Below, piece after piece: positions 25,543-64,000 of a stretch of DNA of 64,000 nucleotides. The stretch's first letter is position 1; every line of letters begins with the position of its first letter. The notes beneath the pieces were generated by a model. The model saw only the letters and a program-made list of their open reading frames with translations. It had not been told where the DNA came from and ran no database searches. The position numbers were made by a program, and so were the translations under genes. Origin of the DNA: Streptomyces sp. 6-11-2 (GTDB lineage: Bacteria > Actinomycetota > Actinomycetes > Streptomycetales > Streptomycetaceae); the NCBI RefSeq assembly GCF_006540305.1, contig NZ_BJOR01000001.1:868001-932000 (forward strand). Direction: 5' to 3'.

Positions 25543-27177
25543 ATGGCACCCCCCGAAGCGGCTGTCGCCGCACCGCATCCGGACGCGGACGGCGCCGCGC
25601 CACCGACGGTGCTGGAGGCCGTCGGCGTCGGCAAGCGCTTCGCCGGCGTGGTGGCGCTCGACGACGTCTCCCTGACGCTGCGCCGCGGTGAGATCCACGC
25701 CCTGGTCGGCGAGAACGGCGCCGGCAAGTCCACGCTGATCAAGGTGCTCACCGGAGTGCACCGCCCCGACACCGGGGAGCTGCGCCTGGGCGGGCAGCCG
25801 GTCTCGTTCGCCCGGCCGCACGAGGCGCAGCAGGCGGGCGTCTCGACCATCTACCAGGAGGTCAACCTCGTCCCGATGATGAGCGTGGCGCGGAACATCT
25901 TCCTGGGCCGCGAGCCCAAGAACCGCCTGCGCCTGATCGACTTCCCCCGGATGCACCGGGAGGCGGCCGAGCTGCTGGCCGGCTTCGGGGTCACGGCCGA
26001 TGTGCGCCGTCCCCTGAACACCCTGGGCGTGGGCACCCAGCAGATGGTGGCACTGGCACGGGCCGTCTCGGTGCGGGCCCGGGTGGTGGTGATGGACGAG
26101 CCGACCTCCGCGCTGGAGCCGCGCGAGGTGGAGACGCTGTTCCGGGTCATCGAGGACCTGCACAGCCAGGACATCGCCGTCCTCTACGTCAGCCACCGGA
26201 TGGACGAGCTGTACCGCATCTGCGACCGGGTCACCGTGCTCCGCGACGGGCGGCTGGTGCACACCGGCGCCCTCGCTGATCTGGACCGTATGCAGTTGGT
26301 CTCGATGATGCTCGGCCGGGAGGTGGCCGAGGTCCGACGGCACGGCGTCACCGGCTTCGGCGCCGCTCACGACGCCGCCCGTGAACCGGTGCTCACCGCC
26401 GAGAGGCTGAGCCGCCGTCATCTGCTCGACGAGGTGTCGCTGGAACTGCGTCCGGGGGAGGTTCTGGGCCTGGGCGGACTGCTGGGTTCCGGCCGTACCG
26501 AGACCGCGAAGGCCCTGGTCGGTGCGCTGCCGCTGGACTCCGGCACGGTCTCGGTGTCGGGCGGAGAGCTGCGCCGCCCGTCTCCCGCCGCGGCGATCCG
26601 GGCCGGTATCAGCCTGCTCTCCGAGGACCGCAAGGCCGAGGGGATCGTGCCCGGTCTGTCGGTGCGGGAGAACATCGTCCTGGCCGCCATGCCCCGTCTG
26701 TCCCGGGCCGGTGTCGTCTCCCGCAAGCGGCAGGACCGCATCGTCGAGATCTTCATGCAGCGGCTGCGGATCAAGGCGGCCGGCCCCGAGCAGAAGGTCG
26801 AGGAGCTCTCCGGCGGCAATCAGCAGAAGGTGCTGCTGGCACGCTGGCTCTGCCTGGAGCCCAAAGTACTGCTGCTGGACGAGCCCACCCGCGGGATCGA
26901 CGTCGGCGCCAAGGCCGAGGTGCAGGCCCTCATCGACGAACTGGCGCAGGAGGGACTGGCGGTGCTGCTGATCTCCTCCGACGTCGAGGAGCTGGTGGAG
27001 GGCGCGGACCGGCTGGTGGTGCTGCGCGGCGGCACGGTGGCCGGTGAGCTGGCCGGCGACCTGGTCAGCGAGCCCGAACTGCTGGACATGCTGGCCGCCC
27101 ACACCTCCGAGCCCGCTGCCGAGGCGCCGCACACACCGCCGCGCACACCGCCGCACACGGACAAGGAGCAGGAATGA
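25543..27177 (+). CDS. Sugar ABC transporter ATP-binding protein, two nucleotide-binding domains
   Basis: 544 residues, double-length as in RbsA/AraG/YtfR. The N-terminal domain has Walker A GENGAGKST at 56-64, the Q-loop region STIYQEVNLVP, Walker B VVVMDEPTSALE and a non-canonical signature LGVGTQQMVALA. The C-terminal domain has the degenerate Walker A GLLGSGRTE usual in this subfamily, signature LSGGNQQKV near residue 422, and LLLDEPTRGIDVG. It powers uptake through the two permeases encoded next. It starts 68 bp after the binding-protein gene and overlaps the first permease gene by 4 bp, so it is one operon. A short C-terminal tail is rich in Pro/His/Thr. Confidence 0.94.
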   Translation: MAPPEAAVAAPHPDADGAAPPTVLEAVGVGKRFAGVVALDDVSLTLRRGEIHALVGENGAGKSTLIKVLTGVHRPDTGELRLGGQPVSFARPHEAQQAGVSTIYQEVNLVPMMSVARNIFLGREPKNRLRLIDFPRMHREAAELLAGFGVTADVRRPLNTLGVGTQQMVALARAVSVRARVVVMDEPTSALEPREVETLFRVIEDLHSQDIAVLYVSHRMDELYRICDRVTVLRDGRLVHTGALADLDRMQLVSMMLGREVAEVRRHGVTGFGAAHDAAREPVLTAERLSRRHLLDEVSLELRPGEVLGLGGLLGSGRTETAKALVGALPLDSGTVSVSGGELRRPSPAAAIRAGISLLSEDRKAEGIVPGLSVRENIVLAAMPRLSRAGVVSRKRQDRIVEIFMQRLRIKAAGPEQKVEELSGGNQQKVLLARWLCLEPKVLLLDEPTRGIDVGAKAEVQALIDELAQEGLAVLLISSDVEELVEGADRLVVLRGGTVAGELAGDLVSEPELLDMLAAHTSEPAAEAPHTPPRTPPHTDKEQE

Positions 27178-28142
27178 CCCAGCTGTCGCCGGCACTGGGA
27201 CGGAGCGCGGTGCGGCTCGCCGCACCGGCCTGGTTCCAGAAGTACGGCGTCTATACCGCGGTGTTGGTGCTGCTCGCCTTCAACGCCGCGTTCACCGACC
27301 ACTTCCTGACGGTCGGCAACCTGCGGACCCAGCTGGTGCAGGTCTCCCCGGTCGTCATCGTGGCGCTCGGCATGGCGCTGGTCATCGGCACCGAGGGCGT
27401 GGATCTGTCGGTGGGGTCCACGATGGCGCTGGCCGCCGCCGTGCTGCCCCTCTATCTCGGCTACGGTCTGGTTCCGGCGCTGCTCGTGGCGCTGGTGGCC
27501 GGGGTCGTCGTGGGCGCGGTCAACGGCACCCTGGTCGCCGTGGTGGGCCTGCAACCCATCGTGGCCACCCTCGCCCTGTTCGTCGGAGGCCGGGGGCTGG
27601 CCCTGGTGATGGCCGACGGGCAGCTCAAGCAGATCGTCAACCCGGACCTGCTGGCGCTGGGCAGCGGGGAGGTGCTGGGCATCCCCGTGGTGGTACTGAC
27701 CGCGGGCGTCCTGGCGCTGGCGGTGGCCGGCGTCGTGCACCGCACCACCTTCGGCCGGCAACTGGTCGCGGTGGGCGGCAACCGGGCCGCCGCCGGACTC
27801 GCCGGACTGCCGGTCAAGCGGGTCCTGATCGGCGTCTACGTGCTGTGCGGCGTCCTCGCGGCGCTCGCCGGCGTGCTGGCCACCGCCCGGCTGACCGCCA
27901 GTGACCCCTCCGCGCTCGGCAACCTCATGGAGCTGTCCGCGATCACCGCGGTGGTGGTCGGCGGCACGCCGCTGACCGGCGGCTCGGTACGGGTGCTGGG
28001 CACCGTCACCGGCGCACTGCTGATGCAGCTGCTGCGGGCCACCCTGGTCAAGCACGATCTGCCGGACTCCACCGCGCAGATCGCCCAGGCCGCCATCATC
28101 CTCGTCGCCGTCTACGTCGCCCGGGAGCGCAGGTCCCGATGA
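27174..28142 (+). CDS. Sugar ABC transporter permease 1 (YtfT-like)
   Basis: 322 residues with about ten hydrophobic segments. The conserved BPD_transp_2 region is present: ALGMALVIGTEGVDLSVGSTMALAAA. VNGTLVAVVGLQPIVATLALFVGGRGLAL follows, typical of ribose/galactofuranose-type permeases. ATG overlaps the stop of the ATPase gene (ATGA), and the gene's own stop overlaps the next permease in the same way, so the two are translationally coupled and probably form a heterodimeric channel. It acts in the cytoplasmic membrane. Confidence 0.92.
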   Translation: MTQLSPALGRSAVRLAAPAWFQKYGVYTAVLVLLAFNAAFTDHFLTVGNLRTQLVQVSPVVIVALGMALVIGTEGVDLSVGSTMALAAAVLPLYLGYGLVPALLVALVAGVVVGAVNGTLVAVVGLQPIVATLALFVGGRGLALVMADGQLKQIVNPDLLALGSGEVLGIPVVVLTAGVLALAVAGVVHRTTFGRQLVAVGGNRAAAGLAGLPVKRVLIGVYVLCGVLAALAGVLATARLTASDPSALGNLMELSAITAVVVGGTPLTGGSVRVLGTVTGALLMQLLRATLVKHDLPDSTAQIAQAAIILVAVYVARERRSR

Positions 28143-29164
28143 AGTCACTCACCATCCCCCGGCAGCTGTCGGCCGCCCTCCGTCCGACGGCGGCGTCCCC
28201 CTCCCCCACCGCCGGCCAGGAGCGGATCACGACGCTCCTGCAACGGCACGGCGCCCTCGCCGTCCTGGTGGCGGTCGTCCTCGTCTCCTCGTTCGTCTTC
28301 CCGTCCTTCGGCACACTCGACAACGCCCGGAACATCGCCGTACAGGCGTCCTTCATCGCCGTCGTCGCCCTGGGCATGACGCTGGTGATCATCACCGGCG
28401 GCATCGACCTCTCGGTCGGATCGGTGTTCGCGCTCGGCGGCGTGCTGGCCGCCTGGGCCTCGCAGTACGGTCTCTGGGCCGCGCTGCTGCTGCCGCTGGC
28501 CGTCTGCGGCGCGATCGGCGCACTCAACGGGCTGCTGATCGCACGGGCCGGCATGGCCCCCTTCATCGTCACCCTGGCCACCCTGCTGGGGGCCCGCGGC
28601 CTGCTGCTCGCCCTCACCCACGAGGGCGCCACCACCTATCTGGTGCCCCGGGGCTCGGCCTTCGCCGAACTCGGCCAGGGGACGGTGGGCGGCTTCGGGT
28701 ATCCGGTGCTCATCGCGCTGGCCCTGTTCGCCGCGGGCGGGGCGGTGTTGCAGCGCACCTCGTTCGGCCAGTCGCTGTTCGCGGTGGGCGGCAGTGCCGA
28801 CGCCGCGACCCTGATGGGGCTGCCGGTGGCCCGCACCCGGGTCCTGGTCTACCTGCTCAGCGGTCTGCTCGCCGGGTTCGCCGGAGCGCTCAACGCCGCG
28901 CGGCTCTCCTCCGGAGTGACGATCATCGGCGTGGGCATGGAGCTGGACGCCATCGCCGCGGTGGTCATCGGCGGCACCCTGCTGATCGGCGGCGCCGGCT
29001 CGGTGAGCGGCACCCTCTGGGGAGTGCTGCTGCTCGCGGTCATCCAGAATCTGATCAACCAGATAGGCTCGCTCAATTCGTCCTACCAGTCCGTGGTCAG
29101 CGGCGGCTTCCTCATCGTGGTGGTCGTGGCCCAGCGGTACCTAGCGCGGGCACGCCGCACCTGA
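28139..29164 (+). CDS. Sugar ABC transporter permease 2 (YjfF-like)
   Basis: 341 residues with a longer cytoplasmic N-terminus (about 35 residues) before the first helix. ALGMTLVIITGGIDLSVGSVFALGGV and INGLLIARAGMAPFIVTLATLLGARGLLLALTHEG-like segments mark the same permease family as the gene before it, but the two differ enough to be distinct subunits. Two different permeases with one double ATPase are characteristic of the galactofuranose-type importer. It overlaps the upstream gene by 4 bp. The LacI gene follows after 63 bp. Confidence 0.92.
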   Translation: MKSLTIPRQLSAALRPTAASPSPTAGQERITTLLQRHGALAVLVAVVLVSSFVFPSFGTLDNARNIAVQASFIAVVALGMTLVIITGGIDLSVGSVFALGGVLAAWASQYGLWAALLLPLAVCGAIGALNGLLIARAGMAPFIVTLATLLGARGLLLALTHEGATTYLVPRGSAFAELGQGTVGGFGYPVLIALALFAAGGAVLQRTSFGQSLFAVGGSADAATLMGLPVARTRVLVYLLSGLLAGFAGALNAARLSSGVTIIGVGMELDAIAAVVIGGTLLIGGAGSVSGTLWGVLLLAVIQNLINQIGSLNSSYQSVVSGGFLIVVVVAQRYLARARRT

Positions 29165-29227
29165 TGACAGACGCCGTGCCGCAGGACCGTCGCAGTCCTG
29201 CGCCCGGCCCGACAAGGAGGGAACGCC

Positions 29228-30244
29228 GTGGGCGTCAGCCTCAAAGACGTCGCGCTGCGAGCGGGAGTGTCCATCAAGACCGTCTCGAACGTCGTCAACG
29301 ACTATCCGCACGTCACCCCGGCCATGCGGGCCCGGGTGCAACAGGCGATCGACGAACTCGGCTACCGACCCAATCTCACCGCGCGCCACCTGCGCAAGGG
29401 CCGCACCGGGATCATCGCGCTGGCCGTACCCGAACTCGGCAACCCGTACTTCGCCGAGCTGGCCAGCGCGGTCATCGACGCCGCGGCCCGCCACCACTAC
29501 ACCGTGCTCCTCGACCACACCGCCGGCATGCGGGAGAAGGAGATGCTCGTCTGCCAGGGGTTCCGGACCCATGTGATCGACGGTTTGATCCTCTCCCCGA
29601 TCGAGCTGGAGAACCAGGACCTGCGCGGCCGCACCGACACATCACCGTTGGTGCTGCTCGGCGAGCGGGAGTACGACGCCCCCTACGACCACATCGCGAT
29701 CGACAACGTCGCCGCGGCGCGCAGCGCGGTCCGCCACCTGGTGGGGATGGGACGGCAGCGGATCGCCTTCCTCGGCGCGCGGGCGGAGAGCGCCCGGCAG
29801 CCCGCCCACCTGCGCCTCCAGGGGTGGCGGGAGGAGCTGGCCGCGGCCGGGCTGCCGCACGACGACTCTCTGGTGGCCCCCACCGACGGCTACGGCCGGG
29901 CGGACGGCGCGCAGGCCATGACCGTCCTGCTGGACCGCGGAGTGCGGCCCGACGCGGTCTTCGCCTACAACGACCTCCAGGCGATCGGCGCCATGAGGGT
30001 GCTCGGCGAGCGCGGGCTGCGCGTCCCGCAGGACGTCGCGGTGGTCGGGTTCGACGACATCGAGGAGGGCCGCTTCGGGGCGATCACCCTGACCACCGTC
30101 TCCCCCGACAAGCAGGCCATCGCCCGCCAGGCCGTCGGCTGCGTCATCTCGCGGCTGACCGGCTCGGCCGACGGAGAGCCGCGCCGGCTGCGGCCGGGCC
30201 ACGACCTGGTGGTACGCGAGTCCACCCTGGGCCGCCACCGCTGA
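29228..30244 (+). CDS. LacI-family transcriptional regulator
   Basis: 338 residues from GTG 29228, preceded by AAGGAGGG. The N-terminal HTH reads VSLKDVALRAGVSIKTVSNV and the hinge region follows (YRPNLTARHLRKGR). The rest is a sugar-binding core (IIALAVPELGNPYFAEL, VFAYNDLQAIGAM, VAVVGFDDIEEGRF). It lies between the transporter and the epimerase, read in the same direction. The paired AACGTT-core sites between the two glycosidase genes are its probable targets, and the imported sugar its probable inducer. No matching site was seen directly in front of the transporter, so how that part is controlled is open. Confidence 0.93.
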   Translation: MGVSLKDVALRAGVSIKTVSNVVNDYPHVTPAMRARVQQAIDELGYRPNLTARHLRKGRTGIIALAVPELGNPYFAELASAVIDAAARHHYTVLLDHTAGMREKEMLVCQGFRTHVIDGLILSPIELENQDLRGRTDTSPLVLLGEREYDAPYDHIAIDNVAAARSAVRHLVGMGRQRIAFLGARAESARQPAHLRLQGWREELAAAGLPHDDSLVAPTDGYGRADGAQAMTVLLDRGVRPDAVFAYNDLQAIGAMRVLGERGLRVPQDVAVVGFDDIEEGRFGAITLTTVSPDKQAIARQAVGCVISRLTGSADGEPRRLRPGHDLVVRESTLGRHR

Positions 30245-30277
30245 ACCGGCCCGCCACCCCCCTTCCCGAGGACCTCC

Positions 30278-31369
30278 ATGCCCGGACCCGCCCTGCGCTG
30301 CTCCCCCTTCGGCACCACGCCCGACGGCACCCCGGTGGAACGCTGGCACCTCGACTCCGGCCGCGGCGTGCGCGCCGAGGTGCTCACCTACGGCGGCATC
30401 CTGCACGCCCTGGAGGTGCCGGACCGTGACGGAGTCGCACGCTCGGTCGTCCTGTCACTGACCGGCACCGAGGACTACGCCGGCCCGAGCCCGTACCTGG
30501 GGGCCCTGGTGGGGCGGTACGCCAACCGGATCGCCGACGGCCGCTTCACCCTGGACGGCCGGGCACACCAGGTGCCGGTGAACGACCGGGGCCACGCCCT
30601 GCACGGCGGCCCGGACGGCTTCGACCGGCGGATCTGGGCGGCCTCGCCCGTGCTGGGCGACGACCGCGCGGGGGTACGCCTCACGCTGCGCAGCCCCGAC
30701 GGCGACATGGGTTTCCCCGGAACACTGGACGTCACGGCCACCTACGTCCTCGACGCCCGGGGAACCCTGGCGCTGGACTACCGGGCGGTCACCGACCGGC
30801 CGACCGTCGTCAGCCTCACCAACCACGCCTACTTCAACCTGTCGGGTGCCGGCACGGTGGCCGACCACATGCTCCAGCTGGACGCGGACCGTTACCTGCC
30901 GCTGTCCGGCGAAGGCATCCCGTACGGGCCCAGCGCGGCGACGGCCGGCACCCCCTTCGACTTCACCCGCGCGCACGCCATCGGCGCCCGCCTGCACGAT
31001 CCCGACCCGCAACTGCGGGCGGCGGGCGGCTACGACCACTGCTGGGTACTGCGCCCGCTCTCGGACGGGTCGGCCCTGCGGCGTGCGGCCCGCCTCGAGG
31101 ATCCGGAGAGCGGGCGGGCCCTGGAGGTCTGGACCACCGAACCGGGCCTCCAGGTGTACACCGGCAACCAGCTCGACGGGACGCTCAAGGACGCGGCGGG
31201 CCAGCGCCACGAGCGATACGCGGCCGTCTGCCTGGAGACCCAGCACCTGCCCGACTCGCCGAACCGACCGGAGTACCCGAGCACGGTGCTGCGCCCGGGC
31301 TCCGTCCTGACCAGCCGCACCGAGTACCGCCTCGTCCCGGGCGGCACCCTGGAGGAGGAGAGGGTGTAA
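30278..31369 (+). CDS. galM: Aldose 1-epimerase (mutarotase)
   Basis: 363 residues from ATG 30278, with GAGGA upstream. Family landmarks are in order: GRYANRIADGRF, the substrate His in GHALHGGPDGFD, the catalytic His in LTNHAYFNLSG, and the catalytic Glu in VCLETQHLPDSPNRPEYPS. It interconverts alpha and beta anomers of aldoses such as galactose, glucose or arabinose. It has no signal peptide and should act in the cytoplasm on sugar brought in by the ABC transporter. It follows the LacI gene by 33 bp and is probably cotranscribed. Confidence 0.93.
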   Translation: MPGPALRCSPFGTTPDGTPVERWHLDSGRGVRAEVLTYGGILHALEVPDRDGVARSVVLSLTGTEDYAGPSPYLGALVGRYANRIADGRFTLDGRAHQVPVNDRGHALHGGPDGFDRRIWAASPVLGDDRAGVRLTLRSPDGDMGFPGTLDVTATYVLDARGTLALDYRAVTDRPTVVSLTNHAYFNLSGAGTVADHMLQLDADRYLPLSGEGIPYGPSAATAGTPFDFTRAHAIGARLHDPDPQLRAAGGYDHCWVLRPLSDGSALRRAARLEDPESGRALEVWTTEPGLQVYTGNQLDGTLKDAAGQRHERYAAVCLETQHLPDSPNRPEYPSTVLRPGSVLTSRTEYRLVPGGTLEEERV

Positions 31370-31387
31370 GGCGGGAGAGGAGGCGTG

Positions 31388-32302
31388 ATGCGAACCAGCG
31401 ACGAGATCTATCACCGGGTCCGCTGGGACCCCCGGTTCGACCCGTCCCGGTTCGTGCTGGGGATCAGCCTGCGCGGGGACGGCGTCGCACGCGTCCCGCT
31501 GCCTTCCTTCGTGCCCGGGGGCGACATCCCCTGGCACCGGGTGGTGTTCATCGAGGCGGACGACGAGGTGGTCTGGGACCGGTCCACGGGCGTGGACCGC
31601 GTCGACGCGTCCGGCGCCGGCCGGGTGCGGGACCCGCGAACGGTCCCGGGCTTCGACGCGACCTCCGGCAGCGGCGAGCCCGTCGGTGTCCTCGACGTGT
31701 TCCCGACGGCCCGCACGGCGGTGGCCTGGATCCCGCCCGCGGAACTGTGGCCGCCGGTCCAGGACATCCGCCGGGATTACGATCCGCAGATCCACCGGTG
31801 GCCGCCGCACGTCAATGTGCTCTACGGCTTCGTACCGGAGTCCGACTTCGCGCGGGCGGCCCCGCTGCTCGCCGCGGCGACGGCCGCGGCGCCGGTCTTC
31901 ACCGTCCGGCTGGACGGGGTGCGCACCTTCCGGCACAGGGCGTACTTCACCGTGTGGCTCGACCCGACGGCAGCCGGCGAGGCGCCGTGGGCGGACCTGT
32001 ACCGCGCACTGCGGCAGCGGTTCCCGCGCTGCCGTGGGCCCGCCAAGGACTTCACCCCCCATCTGTCCCTGGGCCGGACCCGGGACCCCCGGCGAGTCAC
32101 CGCCGACTGCGCCACCCGGCTCGACGCAATGACGGCGACGGTCTGGGAACTCGTCCTGCTCTCCCGCAGGGGCGACGGACCGATGCGGCCACGGGCCACG
32201 GTCGCCCTGCGCACGGGCGAGCTCCGCCGGCTGCCCGCGCCCGGCCCCGAAGCACCGGGTCCGGAGGACACGGCATGGCTCGCCGCGATCTCCGAAAGGT
32301 GA
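31388..32302 (+). CDS. MJ1316 RNA-end-recognition domain fused to 2H phosphoesterase
   Basis: 304 residues from ATG 31388, with AGGAGG 4-5 bp upstream; GTG 31385 is too close to that site. Residues about 2-75 resemble the MJ1316/DUF504 domain, which is thought to recognise RNA cyclic-phosphate ends ([36 protein letters not shown]). Residues about 100-260 form a LigT-like 2H phosphoesterase with H141 in HVNVLYGF and H225 in HLSLGRTRD. The first motif has Asn where Thr/Ser is usual. This pairing predicts a cytoplasmic enzyme acting on 2',3'-cyclic or 2'-5' phosphate ends of RNA, as in RNA repair. It follows the epimerase by 18 bp, so it may be read through from the sugar operon despite having no obvious link to it. 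It ends at a strong terminator. Confidence 0.75.
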   Translation: MRTSDEIYHRVRWDPRFDPSRFVLGISLRGDGVARVPLPSFVPGGDIPWHRVVFIEADDEVVWDRSTGVDRVDASGAGRVRDPRTVPGFDATSGSGEPVGVLDVFPTARTAVAWIPPAELWPPVQDIRRDYDPQIHRWPPHVNVLYGFVPESDFARAAPLLAAATAAAPVFTVRLDGVRTFRHRAYFTVWLDPTAAGEAPWADLYRALRQRFPRCRGPAKDFTPHLSLGRTRDPRRVTADCATRLDAMTATVWELVLLSRRGDGPMRPRATVALRTGELRRLPAPGPEAPGPEDTAWLAAISER

Positions 32303-32384
32303 GGCGACGTGTGGCCGCGCCCGCGCGACACCTCGTGACGTCCCGAGCCCGCTCGCTGGACGCGCATGGCCCAGCCCTCCGGAG

Positions 32385-32436
32385 GTCTTCCGTTCCGCCC
32401 GCCGCCCGTGGCCTGACGAGGGGCGGAACGGAAGAC
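32385..32436. terminator. Bidirectional terminator with 16-bp perfect stem
   Basis: GTCTTCCGTTCCGCCC (32385-32400) and its exact reverse complement (32421-32436) enclose a 20-nt loop in the 228-bp gap between convergent genes. GTCTTTCG follows on the right. It should stop transcripts from both the sugar/RNA-enzyme side and the polyketide side, and marks the left border of the polyketide cluster. Confidence 0.88.
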
Positions 32437-32530
32437 GCCGGGGTCTTTCGTTCGGATCAGGCCGGATCAGGGAGCGGGGTCCGGTGCCGTGCCGGGGCCC
32501 GTGAGCCCGGCATGATCCGAGCGAGAGGCC

Positions 32531-33292
32531 CTAGCCCTGCCCGGTGAGGTGCTTCCTGAGGGAGGCGATGACCGCGGGCGCCTCCGCCGTCAGGTAGAAG
32601 TGGCCGCCGGGGTAGACCTGGAGGTCGAAGTCGCCGGTGGTGTGGCCGCGCCACGCCTCGGCCTCGGCCATCGACGTCTTGGGGTCGCTGTCGCCGGTGA
32701 GGACGGTGATCGGGGCGCGGACGGTGACGTCGGGAGCGCACCGATAGGTCTCGATCGCCTCGTAGTCGCTGCGGATGGCGGGGAGGATCATGCGCAGGAT
32801 CTCCTCGTCGCCGAGCAGCGCGGTGTCGGTGCCGGCGAGGAGTTTCAGTTCCCGCACGATGCCCTCGTCGGACAGGCGGTGCACCCGCTCGTCGCGGACG
32901 GTCGACGGCGCGCGTCTCCCGGACGCGAACAACCGGACGAGCTCACCGCCGTCGGCCTCCAGCCGGCGGGCCACCTCGAAGGCCAGGGTGGCGCCCATGC
33001 TGTGCCCGAAGAACGTGGTCGGCCGCGCCTTGAGGCCGGGGCCGAGGGCGTCGTAGAGCTGGTCGGCGAGGGTGGCGATGTCCGTGGGCGACACTTCCTT
33101 GCGCCGGTCCTGTCGTCCCGGGTACTGCACCGCGAAAACCTCGGCCACGGAGGACAGTTGGGCGGACACGGGGAAGTAGAAGGACGCTGAGCCGCCCGCG
33201 TGCGGGAAGCAGTGGAGCTGGGCGGAGCGGGACGGGGCCGGGTGAAAGCACCGGGCCCACAGGCTCTCCTCGGTGGACGTGCGAGTTGTCAC
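32531..33292 (-). CDS. Type II thioesterase of the polyketide cluster
   Basis: 253 residues from GTG 33292; an AAAGGTCC/AGAAAG stretch lies upstream, and this start gives the usual family length. The alpha/beta-hydrolase triad is S98 in FGHSMGA, D203 in GDSDPK and H231 in GGHFYL. LHCFPHAGGSASFYFP near the N-terminus is the family's oxyanion segment. Such enzymes remove stalled or wrong acyl groups from PKS carrier proteins and so keep the assembly line running. The gene follows the giant PKS by 112 bp on the same strand and is presumably cotranscribed. The same order, hexamodular PKS then thioesterase, is known from nysC-nysE of the nystatin cluster. Confidence 0.93.
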   Translation of the reverse strand: MTTRTSTEESLWARCFHPAPSRSAQLHCFPHAGGSASFYFPVSAQLSSVAEVFAVQYPGRQDRRKEVSPTDIATLADQLYDALGPGLKARPTTFFGHSMGATLAFEVARRLEADGGELVRLFASGRRAPSTVRDERVHRLSDEGIVRELKLLAGTDTALLGDEEILRMILPAIRSDYEAIETYRCAPDVTVRAPITVLTGDSDPKTSMAEAEAWRGHTTGDFDLQVYPGGHFYLTAEAPAVIASLRKHLTGQG

Positions 33293-33404
33293 GCTTTCTT
33301 GGACCTTTCGTGAGCGTCGGCATGGTGGCGGGGGTGGCATGCGGCGTGTACGGGCGGAGCCGCGGCGGGGTCCCGCGGGCCGCGGGGGCGGCCCGCGGGG
33401 CGGG

Positions 33405-64000
<30,596 letters not shown>

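Noticed and set aside
20726..25603. A 1625-codon minus-strand frame across the GH2, lipoprotein and repeat region
   Set aside because: It crosses a strong terminator, the hexamer repeat and two real genes on the other strand, and shows no recognisable protein domain.

Overview
The window looks like chromosomal DNA of a Streptomyces-type actinomycete. It is very GC-rich, has strong third-position G/C bias, uses GTG as well as ATG starts, carries AGGAGG-like ribosome binding sites, and encodes many secreted enzymes. Its right half is a giant modular polyketide synthase. I saw no rRNA, tRNA, CRISPR array, transposase or phage gene.

Left part (1-6.1 kb): secreted and cell-surface proteins. These are a truncated GH2/GH5-type glycosidase, a DUF1996 secreted protein, a discoidin-domain beta-helix protein read divergently from it, and a single-pass membrane protein.

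6.1-11.5 kb: a probable amine-catabolic unit of APC permease, class III aminotransferase and aldehyde dehydrogenase. A divergent TetR regulator faces it, and a palindrome overlaps the predicted -10 of the operon.

11.5-16.6 kb: a tightly packed operon of flavin monooxygenase, Rid-family protein, DUF1028 protein and M20 amidohydrolase. A LysR regulator lies at its far end and an ATC-N9-GAT box lies in front of the first gene. Remnants of a RibF-like gene and an MFS transporter sit between the operon and the LysR gene. An NmrA-type reductase is divergent from the operon.

17.9-31.4 kb: a furanoside-use locus. A GH127 beta-L-arabinofuranosidase-like enzyme and a large PA14-GH2-LamG enzyme are divergent across a 463-bp region that holds two identical, oppositely oriented 12-bp sites with an AACGTT core. 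A YtfQ-YtfR-YtfT-YjfF-like sugar ABC transporter, a LacI regulator and an aldose 1-epimerase follow. The simplest reading is extracellular cleavage, uptake and epimerisation of arabinofuranose- or galactofuranose-like sugars under LacI control. Next comes a stand-alone gene fusing an MJ1316 RNA-end-recognition domain to a 2H phosphoesterase, closed by a 16-bp-stem terminator.

32.5-64 kb: the left edge of a type I polyketide cluster, all on the minus strand. The giant PKS has one partial and five complete modules in view. Every module is KS-AT-DH-KR-ACP, every AT carries the malonyl signature HAFH, every KR is B-type, and there is no ER and no terminal TE. The protein ends in a docking domain and is followed by a type II thioesterase. 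This predicts a run of six conjugated E double bonds, as in polyene antifungals. Long near-identical stretches between modules point to recent duplication or gene conversion.
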